From contig CAZKMM010000010.1 in NCBI GenBank assembly GCA_964553915.1, forward strand, positions 1 through 34,535: a DNA stretch of 34,535 bases, in the 5' to 3' direction. Shown here piece after piece: positions 1-8,307 of the stretch; the first letter of the stretch is position 1, and every line of letters begins with the position of its first letter. The notes beneath the pieces were generated by a model. It was given only the letters and a program-made list of their open reading frames with translations, was not told the DNA's origin and made no database searches. The translations under genes and the position numbers were made by a program. This stretch comes from CAZKMM01 sp964553915. GTDB taxonomy: Bacteria; RBG-13-61-14; DRUE01.

Positions 1-1073
1 GCTGGACGAAACCCTGCATAGAACAGGTCAGATTCCAGATATATCTGACCGTCAGTGATGGAAATCACGTTGGTGGGAATATAAGCGGAGATGTCTCCTG
101 CTTGAGTCTCTATAATGGGAAGTGCGGTTAAAGAGCCACCGCCGTGCTCATCGTTCAATTTTGCAGCTCGCTCCAGCAGGCGGGAATGAAGATAAAAAAC
201 ATCTCCGGGATAGGCTTCTCTTCCCGGGGGTCGGCGGAGGAGTAGGGACATCTGCCGATATGCCTGGGCGTGCTTGGAAAGGTCATCATAGATGACCAGA
301 GCATGCCTGCCAGAATCTCTGAAATATTCTCCCATTGTGCACCCGGAATAAGGAGCAAGAAACTGGAGCGGAGCCGGTTCGCTGGCAGTAGCAGAGACCA
401 CAGTGGTATATTCCATTGCTCCGAATTCCTCCAGCTTGGCAACCACCCGGGCAACTGTGCTCTGCTTCTGACCAATGGCAACATAAATGCAGTAAACATC
501 CGTATCTCTCTGGTTAATGATGGCATCAACTGCCAGGGCGGTTTTTCCGGTCTGGCGGTCGCCGATAATCAGCTCCCGTTGTCCCCGACCAATGGGAATC
601 ATAGAGTCAATGGATTTTAATCCAGTCTGGAGCGGTTCCTTAACCGGCTCTCTCCAGACAATTCCCGGTGCCTTCAGCTCCACCCGGCGGAATTCTTTGG
701 CTTCAATCGGACCCTTGCCATCAATGGGCTGACCCAGAGGGTTAACCACTCTTCCGACCACCGCATCTCCAACCGGCACCTCCACAATCCTGCTGGTGCG
801 ACGAGCGGTATCGCCCTCTTTAATATCTCGGTCTTCTCCGAAAATTGCCACTCCCACATTGTCTTCTTCCAGGTTCAATGCCATTCCATAAACCCCGGCA
901 GAAGGAAATTCCACCAGCTCCCCTGCCATACAGTTCTCCAAGCCGTAAATCCGGGCAATACCATCGCCCACCGAGACCACCACGCCAGTTTCTGCCATCT
1001 CAATTTTTTTGCCAAATTTCTCTATCTGCTGGCGAAGGATTTCACTAACTTCTTCCGCACGAATCTCTGGCAT
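1..1073 (-). CDS. atpA: F-type ATP synthase subunit alpha, 3' end cut by window edge
   Basis: Nucleotide-binding, regulatory subunit of the F1 head of ATP synthase, on the cytoplasmic side of the inner membrane. The first 357 codons are present and the frame stays open to the window edge, so the C-terminus lies outside. The start is ATG, reading MPEIRAEEVSEILRQQI, which is typical of bacterial alpha subunits. The P-loop GDRQTGKT sits at about residues 169-176 after SIDSMIPIGRGQREL. A Walker-B-like segment ALVIYDDLSK and the run RRPPGREAYPGD follow, all strongly conserved in the family. It starts 10 bases after the delta subunit stop, with an AGGAGG-type ribosome site in the gap. It is the last visible gene of the minus-strand atp operon; gamma, beta and epsilon are expected beyond the edge. 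Confidence 0.97.
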   Translation of the reverse strand, partial: MPEIRAEEVSEILRQQIEKFGKKIEMAETGVVVSVGDGIARIYGLENCMAGELVEFPSAGVYGMALNLEEDNVGVAIFGEDRDIKEGDTARRTSRIVEVPVGDAVVGRVVNPLGQPIDGKGPIEAKEFRRVELKAPGIVWREPVKEPLQTGLKSIDSMIPIGRGQRELIIGDRQTGKTALAVDAIINQRDTDVYCIYVAIGQKQSTVARVVAKLEEFGAMEYTTVVSATASEPAPLQFLAPYSGCTMGEYFRDSGRHALVIYDDLSKHAQAYRQMSLLLRRPPGREAYPGDVFYLHSRLLERAAKLNDEHGGGSLTALPIIETQAGDISAYIPTNVISITDGQIYLESDLFYAGFRP

Positions 1074-1083
1074 TTTTACCTCC

Positions 1084-1629
1084 TCAGGCAGATTTTAGTT
1101 TTTCTTCTATCATACTTAACTGCGCCCGAATTGAGCCATCTATGACCAGGCTTCCTACCTTGACTTTTACCCCGGCAATTAAATCCGGCTCTTGAAAATA
1201 CTCCGCTTCTATCTTTTTATTTAATTTTTGTTCTAAAAGCGAAAGCAATTTCTCTTTGAGAGCTTCCGATAAAGGACGAGCAGAAAAAATCTGTGCCCGG
1301 GCAATGCCTGAAAGCTGGTCAGAAAGAATCTGATATTCCCGGACAATCCGAAAGAATAAATCCAGACGATGTTTTTGATTAAGAAGAAGCAGGAAGTTGA
1401 CCAGGGTTGGGCTTAATCCCAGTTTTTCTCCGCTCAGCTTGAGCACCTCTCCCCGCTGAGAGGGAGAAAGCTGAGGACTCAAAAGCTGGCGGAAAAGTGA
1501 GAGATTATTTTTAAAAAATTCCTCCAGCTTCAAAAGTTCTGCTCCGAGGCGCTCCAGCTGGTTTTCTTCCTGAGCAATTAAAATTAAAGCCCGGGCATAA
1601 CGACGGGCAATACTATCCAAGCTCGCCAC
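1084..1629 (-). CDS. atpH: F-type ATP synthase subunit delta
   Basis: Stator subunit that joins the F1 head to the peripheral b stalk. The 181 residues match the usual length. The N-terminus SIARRYARALILIA and the C-terminal half with LIAGVKVKVGSLVIDGSIRAQLSMIEEKL are family hallmarks. The start is GTG, with AAGGAGGT about five bases upstream, inside the end of the preceding b subunit gene; the two genes overlap by 17 bases. Position between b and alpha is the standard order. Nothing appears truncated. Confidence 0.95.
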   Translation of the reverse strand: MASLDSIARRYARALILIAQEENQLERLGAELLKLEEFFKNNLSLFRQLLSPQLSPSQRGEVLKLSGEKLGLSPTLVNFLLLLNQKHRLDLFFRIVREYQILSDQLSGIARAQIFSARPLSEALKEKLLSLLEQKLNKKIEAEYFQEPDLIAGVKVKVGSLVIDGSIRAQLSMIEEKLKSA

Positions 1630-2209
1630 CAGCTACCTCCTTTAAAAACTGCTCCTGAATTTCCGCGTCTTTTTCCGGGGTGAGTTCTTGCTTGAGAATC
1701 TGCTCTGCTTTCGCCAGAGCTAATTTGATTATCTCGGTTTTGAGCTGAGCCTGGGCGGTTTTAAGCTCCTGGCGAGAAGTAAATTCAGCTTCATTTTTAA
1801 TCCGCTCAATCTGCCTCTGGGTTTCCTCAAGAATTTTATTCCGCTCCAGCTCTCCATCCTTTTGAATAATCTCTTCAACTCTTTCCAGCTCCTTCTGGAG
1901 ATTTTCCCAGCGGGATTTTATCTTCTGATGCTCCTGGGAAACCTGCTCATAGGCCTGTTTTGCCTCTTCTATGTTCCGGGTGATTTGTTCTTTTCGCTGG
2001 GCAAGGAAGTTCCTAAACCTTTCCCTGGTCAAATAATAAATCAGGGTAATAAAAATTAAAAAATTTGCCGGGGCAAAACCATTTGCCCAGGGAGCAGAAA
2101 CTCCCCGGAATTTAAATAACAAACTTAATCCTACCCCGAAGGCGGTCCAGAGAAGAATCCAGCCCAAAAGGGGATAAGAAAACCTTTTTTCTTTTTTCTC
2201 TTTATTCAT
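1613..2209 (-). CDS. atpF: F-type ATP synthase subunit b
   Basis: Peripheral-stalk subunit that anchors the stator in the membrane. The 198-residue protein has a basic N-terminus, a hydrophobic segment at about residues 12-32, a second hydrophobic stretch with ANFLIFITLIYYL, and then a long charged amphipathic helix (about residues 60-190) predicted to form the stalk coiled coil. This resembles the longer b subunit of Desulfobacterota, which follows a shorter b' subunit. The start is ATG, two bases after the stop of the b' gene. The 3' end overlaps the delta gene. Two different b-type genes imply a b/b' heterodimeric stalk. Confidence 0.9.
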   Translation of the reverse strand: MNKEKKEKRFSYPLLGWILLWTAFGVGLSLLFKFRGVSAPWANGFAPANFLIFITLIYYLTRERFRNFLAQRKEQITRNIEEAKQAYEQVSQEHQKIKSRWENLQKELERVEEIIQKDGELERNKILEETQRQIERIKNEAEFTSRQELKTAQAQLKTEIIKLALAKAEQILKQELTPEKDAEIQEQFLKEVAGGELG

Positions 2210-2211
2210 TT

Positions 2212-2634
2212 TTATGCCTTCCCGAGGATTTTTTCTGCAATTTCTTCTCCCAGCCTCTCTGCCTGCTCCTTTGCTTCCTTGAGCGCCTGCTGATATTCAA
2301 GGGCAATCCGCTCCCTGAGCTCAGCAATCATCTCACTGGTTTCACTTCTTGCCTTTTTAACCATCTCTTCCTGCTGATTTAAAAGTTCCTGCTTGAGCTT
2401 CTCCTGGCGGGCTTTTGCCTGCTCCTTTGCCTGACCAAGCTTTTCCTCTAATTTCTGGGAAAGCTCCTCAAGCTCCTGCTTGAGCTGTTCGGTTTTTTTC
2501 AGGCTGCCTTCGGTTAGCTCTTCTCTTTTCTCCCAGATTTTTAAAATCGGCTTGAAAAGAAACTGGTGCAAAATTACCACCAGAAAGAGAAAAATTGCCA
2601 GCTGGACAAAAAAACTGTAGTTTAAACTAATCAT
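2212..2634 (-). CDS. atpF': F-type ATP synthase subunit b' (second b-type stalk subunit)
   Basis: A 140-residue stalk protein with one N-terminal membrane helix (SFFVQLAIFLFLVVILHQFLF, about residues 7-27) followed directly by about 110 residues of Glu/Lys/Gln-rich helix. This is the short b' architecture. It is first in the visible atp series b'-b-delta-alpha. A purine-rich site GGGGAAGG lies before the ATG. The a and c subunit genes are not next to it, so the membrane sector is encoded elsewhere, as in many Desulfobacterota. The 58 bases upstream are AT-rich and may hold a promoter, but no clear -35/-10 pair stands out. Confidence 0.88.
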   Translation of the reverse strand: MISLNYSFFVQLAIFLFLVVILHQFLFKPILKIWEKREELTEGSLKKTEQLKQELEELSQKLEEKLGQAKEQAKARQEKLKQELLNQQEEMVKKARSETSEMIAELRERIALEYQQALKEAKEQAERLGEEIAEKILGKA

Positions 2635-2692
2635 TTAAAACCTTCCCCTTCAAGCCATAGTTTAAATTAAATTAACTTGTTTTTTAAATTTT

Positions 2693-4147
2693 TCAAACAA
2701 AGAAAACCAGGGTGACCAGAACAAAGATGGGAATCAGAATGCCAAGAGACCAGAGCATATAACCGAAAAAGCTGGGCATTTTGATGCTATTTTCCTCAGC
2801 AATTGCCTTGACCATAAAGTTGGGACCATTGCCAATATAGGTATTGGCTCCCATAAACACCGCTCCGCAGGAAATGGCTTCTAAAATGATGTGGCTGATG
2901 CCAGCTCCGGAATGAAGCACCACATCCGGGGAAAGATTCAAACCTTCTGCCAGGCTCAAAAAGACCAGATAGGTGGGAGTGTTATCTAAAAAGCTGGAGA
3001 GGGAGCCGGTCATCCAGAAAAAGTGCCAGGGCTGGGTGACGCCGAGTTCGGCTCCGTGCAGGCGGAGAAGCTGAAGAGCTGGAACCATTGTTACAAAAAT
3101 TCCGAAGAACAAAACCGCAACCTCTATAATCGCATTGAAGCTAAAATGATGAGCCTCCCGCACTCCTTTGGGAGTGGTGAACCAGGAAATGAGAGAAAGA
3201 GCAATCATTCCCAGCTCCCGCCAGGGGCTCGGGGTCTCAAAATAGATAATCGCCACCACTCCTGCCAGCCACAAAAAATTTATCTTTCCATGAAGTTTTA
3301 ATGGGAGTTGATATTTTTCATCCCATTTTTTTGCTTCATCTGACTCTTTTTTCCAGAAATAACGGTCCATCAAATAATAAAGAGTTAAAAGCAGAGCAGA
3401 GGTAGGAAGCCACATTTCCCAGAGCCGGAAAGTCCAGACAAAAGGCACTCCCCGAAGATAGCCCATAAAAAGCGGAGGGTCTCCCAGCGGGGTTAGGGAA
3501 CCACCGATGTTTGCCACCAGAAAGATAAAAAAGACAATGGTATGAACCTTATATTTTCGCTCCGCATTGGTATTGATTACCGGGCGAATCAAAAGCATTG
3601 CGGAGCCGGTGGTTCCGATGAAGCTGGCAAGCAGGGTGCCCACTGCCAGAAGAATGGTATTATTTCTCGGGCTGGCATAGATATTTCCGTGAAGATAAAT
3701 CCCGCCGGAAATCACAAATAAAGAACCCAGCAGGACAATAAAGGAGATATATTCGTGGATCTCATGAGCCAGGGAATGCCAGTCCTGAAGCAGGATATAA
3801 ATTCCAAAGGGAATTGCCAGAGCTAGAGAAACTATTGCCTTATTTAGATTAGATTCCCACCATTTTTCTTTGACCAAGGGAATAACTGCAATAGATAACA
3901 GCATCAGAGCAAACCCGATGGTGCTCCACAGGGGCGGGTCCCAGACCGGATGATGGACAGCTTCTTCACTTTTTAATTGCTCGGAAGATTTTTCTTCTGC
4001 TTCTGAGCTGGTCAAAGCTTGAGAAGAGATAACCTGATGCTCGGGAAGACTTTTTTTCTCTTCCGCCCTCACGGAAAACGAGCCCAAAACCAAGCCTGTG
4101 AACAAAAACAAAAAGAAAATAAATAATCCTATAAACTTCTTATCCAT
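2693..4147 (-). CDS. NhaD-type (ion transporter superfamily) sodium/proton antiporter-like protein
   Basis: Polytopic membrane protein of 484 residues. It begins with a hydrophobic, signal-like segment (about residues 7-28, ending SVRAEE), followed by a polar stretch of about 40 residues likely to lie outside the cytoplasm, then about ten hydrophobic segments. Recognisable motifs of the NhaD/CitMHS/ArsB superfamily are NIGGSLTPLGDPPLF and SSFLDNTPTYLVF, plus the near-C-terminal MGANTYIGNGPNFMVKAIAE. Members move Na+ or organic anions; Na+/H+ exchange is my inference from the closest-looking NhaD group. The gene sits between bactofilin and the ATP synthase stalk genes on the same strand, with GAGG about ten bases before ATG, so it may belong to the atp operon. 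Confidence 0.8.
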   Translation of the reverse strand: MDKKFIGLFIFFLFLFTGLVLGSFSVRAEEKKSLPEHQVISSQALTSSEAEEKSSEQLKSEEAVHHPVWDPPLWSTIGFALMLLSIAVIPLVKEKWWESNLNKAIVSLALAIPFGIYILLQDWHSLAHEIHEYISFIVLLGSLFVISGGIYLHGNIYASPRNNTILLAVGTLLASFIGTTGSAMLLIRPVINTNAERKYKVHTIVFFIFLVANIGGSLTPLGDPPLFMGYLRGVPFVWTFRLWEMWLPTSALLLTLYYLMDRYFWKKESDEAKKWDEKYQLPLKLHGKINFLWLAGVVAIIYFETPSPWRELGMIALSLISWFTTPKGVREAHHFSFNAIIEVAVLFFGIFVTMVPALQLLRLHGAELGVTQPWHFFWMTGSLSSFLDNTPTYLVFLSLAEGLNLSPDVVLHSGAGISHIILEAISCGAVFMGANTYIGNGPNFMVKAIAEENSIKMPSFFGYMLWSLGILIPIFVLVTLVFFV

Positions 4148-4186
4148 TTTTCTTTACCTCGTGGAACTACTATTTCTCAGGTGCGA

Positions 4187-4579
4187 CTACTGGGATGTGG
4201 TTGGCTTTTCTGGTGCTTTTTGCTCCTTTTTTGACATCTGGCAATTTCCATCAAAAATGGCACCTTCCTGAATCACCAGAGAAGATGCGGTGATATTTCC
4301 TTCCAGCCGGGCCGGAGGCTGAAGCTCCACCCGATTCTGAGCATTGATGTTGCCCTTAATTTTACCACTAATTATAGCATTATCTACCCAAATTTCACCA
4401 ATCACTTCCCCATTCTCCCCAACAATCAATCTTCCTTTAGAATGAATTTCTCCTTTAAACTTACCGTCAATCCGCACCGTGCCTTCAAAAATCAGCTTTC
4501 CATCAAACTCACTTCCCCTTCCCAAAAGAGCATTAAGCTCCCGAGAAGAAACCGCTGACTCATCCTTGCGATTCATCAT
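4187..4579 (-). CDS. bactofilin-family cytoskeletal protein
   Basis: Bactofilin (DUF583) forms filaments near the membrane and scaffolds cell-shape or chromosome-segregation factors. The core ELNALLGRGSEFDGKLIFEG followed by TVRIDGKFKGEI and repeated beta-helix turns with hydrophobic/Gly periodicity is diagnostic. I chose ATG 4579 (130 residues) because AGGAGGGG lies directly upstream; a longer TTG start at 4651 would add a Pro/Ala-rich stretch overlapping parB. With that choice there is a 46-base gap to parB. Its place right after parA-parB fits the known link between bactofilins and ParAB in some bacteria. The polar C-terminal tail ends KKEQKAPEKPTTSQ. Confidence 0.9.
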   Translation of the reverse strand: MMNRKDESAVSSRELNALLGRGSEFDGKLIFEGTVRIDGKFKGEIHSKGRLIVGENGEVIGEIWVDNAIISGKIKGNINAQNRVELQPPARLEGNITASSLVIQEGAIFDGNCQMSKKEQKAPEKPTTSQ

Positions 4580-4625
4580 TCCCCTCCTGCCCGGCTCAGC
4601 AGGTGCTGAGCTCGGCTCTGGTTTC

Positions 4626-5483
4626 TTATTTCGCTCTCTTAATAAAGCCAATTAACCTCTCCAGTTCCTCTAAATTCTGAAAATAAATCTCTATCTTTCC
4701 CTTACCCCTGGAGCTTTGAGTAATTCTGATTCGGGCACCTATAATATTTGTCAGCTCCTGCTCCAGTGCTCTTAAATGAACATCCTTGGGGCGAGAGCGT
4801 CTTTTCCCCTCCGCTTTTTCCTCCTGGAGTTTTTTTGCTTCCCGCTCCGCTTCCCTAACACTTAGCCCCTGTTCAACTATCTTTTTAAATAACCATTTTA
4901 TTTTTACCGAAGAATCCAGAGAAAGTAAAGTCCGGGCGTGTCCCGGAGTAATGGTTCCTTTTTCCAGCTCCTTCTGAATCTCCGGGGGGAGTTTTAAAAG
5001 CCGAAGGGTATTGGCAATGGTGCTTCGCTCCTTGCCCAGAAGTTCTGCCAGCTCCTGCTGGGTGAGATGAAAATCTTTGGTCAGCTGTTGATAGGCTTTT
5101 GCCTGTTCCACAGGATTCAAATCTTCCCGCTGAAGATTCTCAATCAGGCTCAGTGCCAGTGCCTGCTGGTCATTTACTTCTTTGACCAGGGCAGGAACTT
5201 TTTTTAAGCCAGCAATTTTCGCAGCTCTCAGTCTTCGTTCTCCGGCAATAAGCTGGAATCCTCTTTCTTGGTTGGAAATAGGACGAACCACCAGGGGCTG
5301 TAAAATTCCCTGCCGGCGAATAGAGTTTGCCAGCTCCTCCAGAGCCTTTGGCTCAAAATTTTCCCGGGGCTGGGAAGGAGAGGGATGGATTTTTTCCACT
5401 TCCAGATATATCAACTCTTCCCGTTCCTCACCACCGGGAATTAAAGCATCCAGACCTTTTCCCAGGACTTTGCGAGGGCTCAT
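4626..5483 (-). CDS. parB: chromosome partitioning protein ParB (Spo0J), CTPase
   Basis: Binds parS sites and slides as a CTP-dependent clamp to segregate replication origins. The 285 residues show the family order: N-terminal KGLDALIPG, a CTP-binding domain with GERRLRAAKIAGL (GERR at 81-84) and ENLQREDLNPVEQA (about 115-128), a helix-turn-helix LTQQELAELLGKERSTIAN (140-158), a basic linker, and a C-terminal dimerisation domain with RIRITQSSRGKGKIEIYF. The ATG overlaps the parA stop by four bases (ATGA), which indicates translational coupling. No perfect 16-bp parS palindrome was seen in the window. Confidence 0.96.
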   Translation of the reverse strand: MSPRKVLGKGLDALIPGGEEREELIYLEVEKIHPSPSQPRENFEPKALEELANSIRRQGILQPLVVRPISNQERGFQLIAGERRLRAAKIAGLKKVPALVKEVNDQQALALSLIENLQREDLNPVEQAKAYQQLTKDFHLTQQELAELLGKERSTIANTLRLLKLPPEIQKELEKGTITPGHARTLLSLDSSVKIKWLFKKIVEQGLSVREAEREAKKLQEEKAEGKRRSRPKDVHLRALEQELTNIIGARIRITQSSRGKGKIEIYFQNLEELERLIGFIKRAK

Positions 5484-6250
5484 CTCTCAGTCCTTCTTTT
5501 TAAAAATTCCTCTGCCAGGGCTAAATAACTCCGGGCACCAGTGCTATTTATATCATAGAGAATAATTGGTTTTCCAAAGCTGGGAGCTTCTCCCAGCCGG
5601 ACATTTCTGGGAATAACGGTTTTATAAACCAGCTGGGGAAAATGTTTTTTAATCTCCTCAGCTACCTGCCAGGAGAGATTATTTCTCCTATCAAACATTG
5701 TCAGGACGATTCCTTCAATTTTCAGGATGGGATTAAGTCTTTCCCGAACCAGCTGAATGGTTTTGAGCAGTCTTCCTAATCCTTCCAGGGCGTAATATTC
5801 GCATTGAATCGGCACCAGCACCTTCCGGGCACAGGCAAGAGCATTAATGGTAAGCAGGCTCAGGCTGGGAGGACAATCAATGATGATAAATTCAAACTGT
5901 TCCTCAACCTCTTTTAAAGCCCGTTTCAGGAAAAATTCTCTTTCTGATAAATTTACCAGCTCTATTTCTGCTCCTGCCAGATTTTCATTACTGGGAACCA
6001 GTTTTAAAAATTTTAGCTCAGTATCTAAAATTGCCCGGGAGATGCTCAGCCCCTGAATTAAAGCCTGATAAATACTCGCCCGTGCCCGACGACCATTGAT
6101 TCCCAGCCCGCTGGTAGCATTTGCTTGCGGGTCTAAATCAACTAAAAGAACTTTTTTCTCTCCCACAGCCAAACAGGCAGAGAGATTAATGGCAGTGGTG
6201 GTTTTTCCCACCCCGCCTTTTTGATTGGCGATTGCCAGAATCTCAACCAT
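5480..6250 (-). CDS. parA: chromosome partitioning ATPase ParA (Soj)
   Basis: ATPase that moves or positions ParB-DNA complexes over the nucleoid. The deviant Walker A KGGVGKTTTA is at about residues 11-20, followed by VLLVDLDPQANATSGLG and Walker-B-like FIIIDCPPSLSLLT, all classic for Soj-type ParA. I chose ATG 6250 (256 residues); an in-frame TTG nine bases upstream would add MPE. No Shine-Dalgarno precedes the ATG, but a TATAAT box ends 12 bases upstream, so the transcript may be nearly leaderless. It heads the parA-parB-bactofilin-antiporter-atp series, although the khpA run upstream is on the same strand and could read through. Confidence 0.96.
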   Translation of the reverse strand: MVEILAIANQKGGVGKTTTAINLSACLAVGEKKVLLVDLDPQANATSGLGINGRRARASIYQALIQGLSISRAILDTELKFLKLVPSNENLAGAEIELVNLSEREFFLKRALKEVEEQFEFIIIDCPPSLSLLTINALACARKVLVPIQCEYYALEGLGRLLKTIQLVRERLNPILKIEGIVLTMFDRRNNLSWQVAEEIKKHFPQLVYKTVIPRNVRLGEAPSFGKPIILYDINSTGARSYLALAEEFLKRRTER

Positions 6251-6261
6251 CTCTGGCAAAA

Positions 6262-6289
6262 ATTATATCATCAAGCAGGGCAAAAGCAA
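6262..6289 (-). promoter_or_regulatory. putative housekeeping promoter of parA
   Basis: On the minus strand, TTGCTT (6284-6289) and a perfect TATAAT (6262-6267) are separated by 16 bases. The predicted transcription start is near 6255, only about five bases before the parA ATG. Motif matching only. Confidence 0.55.
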
Positions 6290-6306
6290 TTTTTAAACCA
6301 GGCGGA

Positions 6307-8307
6307 TTATCTAAAGTATCCCAGGCTTTTTAATCTTTCTATTACTTCTTTGCTGAAAGGAGCTGGCTTGGCTGGAAGCGGTGCCAGTGAGGGAGGAGCA
6401 GAAAACTTTTCCTCCAAATCCCGGGCAGTTTTGGAGAAGGGGAGGGGATGTTTTTCCTCTGGGTCAGATTTCAGGTCAAAGAACCATTTTTTTTCTGTTT
6501 CTCCAAGAATTATTTTTTTTAAATCCCGGCTGATTACCGCTCCTTTTTGGGAAAAATAAATGGGAAATTCACTCACCAGGTATTTAAGGGACTTTTCTGG
6601 CTCCTCTATGGAGATGAGCAGATTAGGTGGCTGGGAGGTTTTTGCTCCGGCAAATTCAAGGAAGGTAGAATAAATCTGGAGCGTGCTTACTGGCTGAGAA
6701 ATTCTTTTTCCTGCCCATTTGTTCTGAGGGAGTTTAACCAGAAGAGGCACCAAAATCAGCTCCTGATAAAAGGTATGACCATGCTCAAAACTGTCGTGCT
6801 CCCAGAACTCTTCCCCATGGTCAGAGGTGAAGATAACCACAGAAGCACGATACCGACCCAGCTCCTTTATCGTGTTAATAACCTCTCCTACCTGTAAATC
6901 AGTAAAAACTACCTCCCCCTGATACAACTCATAAATATAGAGCCGGTCATTCAAAGATAAATTGTAATATCCACTCCGTATCAATTCCACCCTGCCCCGA
7001 CTTACCGCCCGTCTGATTATTGGCTTGGCAAGAACCGTAAGGGAAGTCTGCGGATGCTTCAGATAAGGAAGGTGAGGGTCAAAGTAATGAACCCACAAAA
7101 AAAGAGGCTTTTTTTCTGAATTATTCTTAAGCCAGGATTTGACCCGCTGGGTCATCCAGGCACCGCCCGAATAAGAAAACCTTTTGGTAAATAATTGATA
7201 CCCTGCCCGGAGCAGGCGAATTCCCAACAGATATTTACGTAAACTGGGCGGAGACTTGTAAAAAAAATAATCAAACCCCTGGGCAAATCCCATTTCAGGA
7301 TGAAGCCAGGGATTATCCACAAAGGCGCAGGTATAATAGCCCCTTTCTTTTAATGCTTCTGCCAGAGTATAAGCAGATTCCTCCAGTCGGTTGTAAGTTT
7401 CTTTTTCCTGGTCAAAAATACCTTTACCTGCCTGATGCTCTCTGGGAAGTCTTCCGGTGAGCCAGCTAGCAATTGCCGGAATTGTCCAGTTAGAGGGGCT
7501 GATGGCGTTTTCAAAAATTAGCGAATCTTTTGCCAGCTCATCCAGATTAGGAGTTTGAGGGGCACGGTCCGAATAAACCCTAAGCTGGTCTGCCCGAAGA
7601 GTATCAACCGTAATTAAGAATAAATCAGGCAAATGCGAATTGACCGAGGGCTGGGATTTGCTTTTTTTTATCTCCCCGAGCAGAGAACCTGAAAAGGCAT
7701 AAATCGCCACCAAAAGCACAAATACCAGCCAGAGCCGAAAGATAAATTTTAACTTGAGCCGGGAAAGAAAATAAAAAATTATCCCCAAAATCCAGCCAGA
7801 AAAAAGAAAAGAGAGCCAGAGAAAAAAAGTGTTTAGCCGTGGTGGTATTTGAAAATAGGTTTTAAAGCCTTCCTGCTCATAGAACAAAAGCCAGAAAGGA
7901 GCTGAAAGCAAAAAACCCCCCAGAAGAGGAAGACGAAAACTCTTCAGCCGGGAGGTTAATCCGAGAAAAATCCAGAGAAAAAAGGCAGTGAGAAAAATTA
8001 TTCCCGGAAGGAAAATGGTAAAAAACTTCTTCATTCCCAGGCTTGCTATTTCCTGGCGGTGATAACTGAACCAGGACAAAAAGAACAACCCGGCAAGCCA
8101 CAACCCAGTGCTTGCTTCTAATTGCTTTTCTGTGAAAATCAGCCAGACCAGAAGAATTATTCCCAGAACCATTGCCAGCCAGAAAAGATACTCTAAAGCA
8201 AGAGCAGGGCAGGGAAGATATTCTTTCTTTAAAGCCAGCTCCAGAAGAAAAAAATAAGAAAAAGAAACTAAAAGAACCCGAAAGGAATTGTAAAGGCGGG
8301 ACATCAT
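6307..8307 (-). CDS. membrane-anchored alkaline-phosphatase-superfamily (sulfatase-like) protein
   Basis: 666 residues. The N-terminal third has about six hydrophobic segments (residues 10-215). A sulfatase-fold domain with its active site expected outside follows: PDLFLITVDTLRADQL (metal-binding Asp) at about 228-243, SNWTIPAIASWLTG at the nucleophile region, and TSDHGEEFWEHDSFEHGH downstream. In true formylglycine sulfatases the nucleophile region reads C/S-x-P-x-R; here a Thr takes that position, as in phospho-transferases and hydrolases of the superfamily, so sulfate-ester cleavage is doubtful. The C-terminus ends KSLGYFR. The start overlaps the upstream zinc-ribbon gene by four bases (ATGA). 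The substrate is unknown; a surface-polymer modification is possible. Confidence 0.82.
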   Translation of the reverse strand: MMSRLYNSFRVLLVSFSYFFLLELALKKEYLPCPALALEYLFWLAMVLGIILLVWLIFTEKQLEASTGLWLAGLFFLSWFSYHRQEIASLGMKKFFTIFLPGIIFLTAFFLWIFLGLTSRLKSFRLPLLGGFLLSAPFWLLFYEQEGFKTYFQIPPRLNTFFLWLSFLFSGWILGIIFYFLSRLKLKFIFRLWLVFVLLVAIYAFSGSLLGEIKKSKSQPSVNSHLPDLFLITVDTLRADQLRVYSDRAPQTPNLDELAKDSLIFENAISPSNWTIPAIASWLTGRLPREHQAGKGIFDQEKETYNRLEESAYTLAEALKERGYYTCAFVDNPWLHPEMGFAQGFDYFFYKSPPSLRKYLLGIRLLRAGYQLFTKRFSYSGGAWMTQRVKSWLKNNSEKKPLFLWVHYFDPHLPYLKHPQTSLTVLAKPIIRRAVSRGRVELIRSGYYNLSLNDRLYIYELYQGEVVFTDLQVGEVINTIKELGRYRASVVIFTSDHGEEFWEHDSFEHGHTFYQELILVPLLVKLPQNKWAGKRISQPVSTLQIYSTFLEFAGAKTSQPPNLLISIEEPEKSLKYLVSEFPIYFSQKGAVISRDLKKIILGETEKKWFFDLKSDPEEKHPLPFSKTARDLEEKFSAPPSLAPLPAKPAPFSKEVIERLKSLGYFR

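Noticed and set aside
1862..2059. Plus-strand hydrophobic frame inside the ATP synthase b gene
   Set aside because: It is antisense to the charged stalk helix of a well-supported gene, with no ribosome site.
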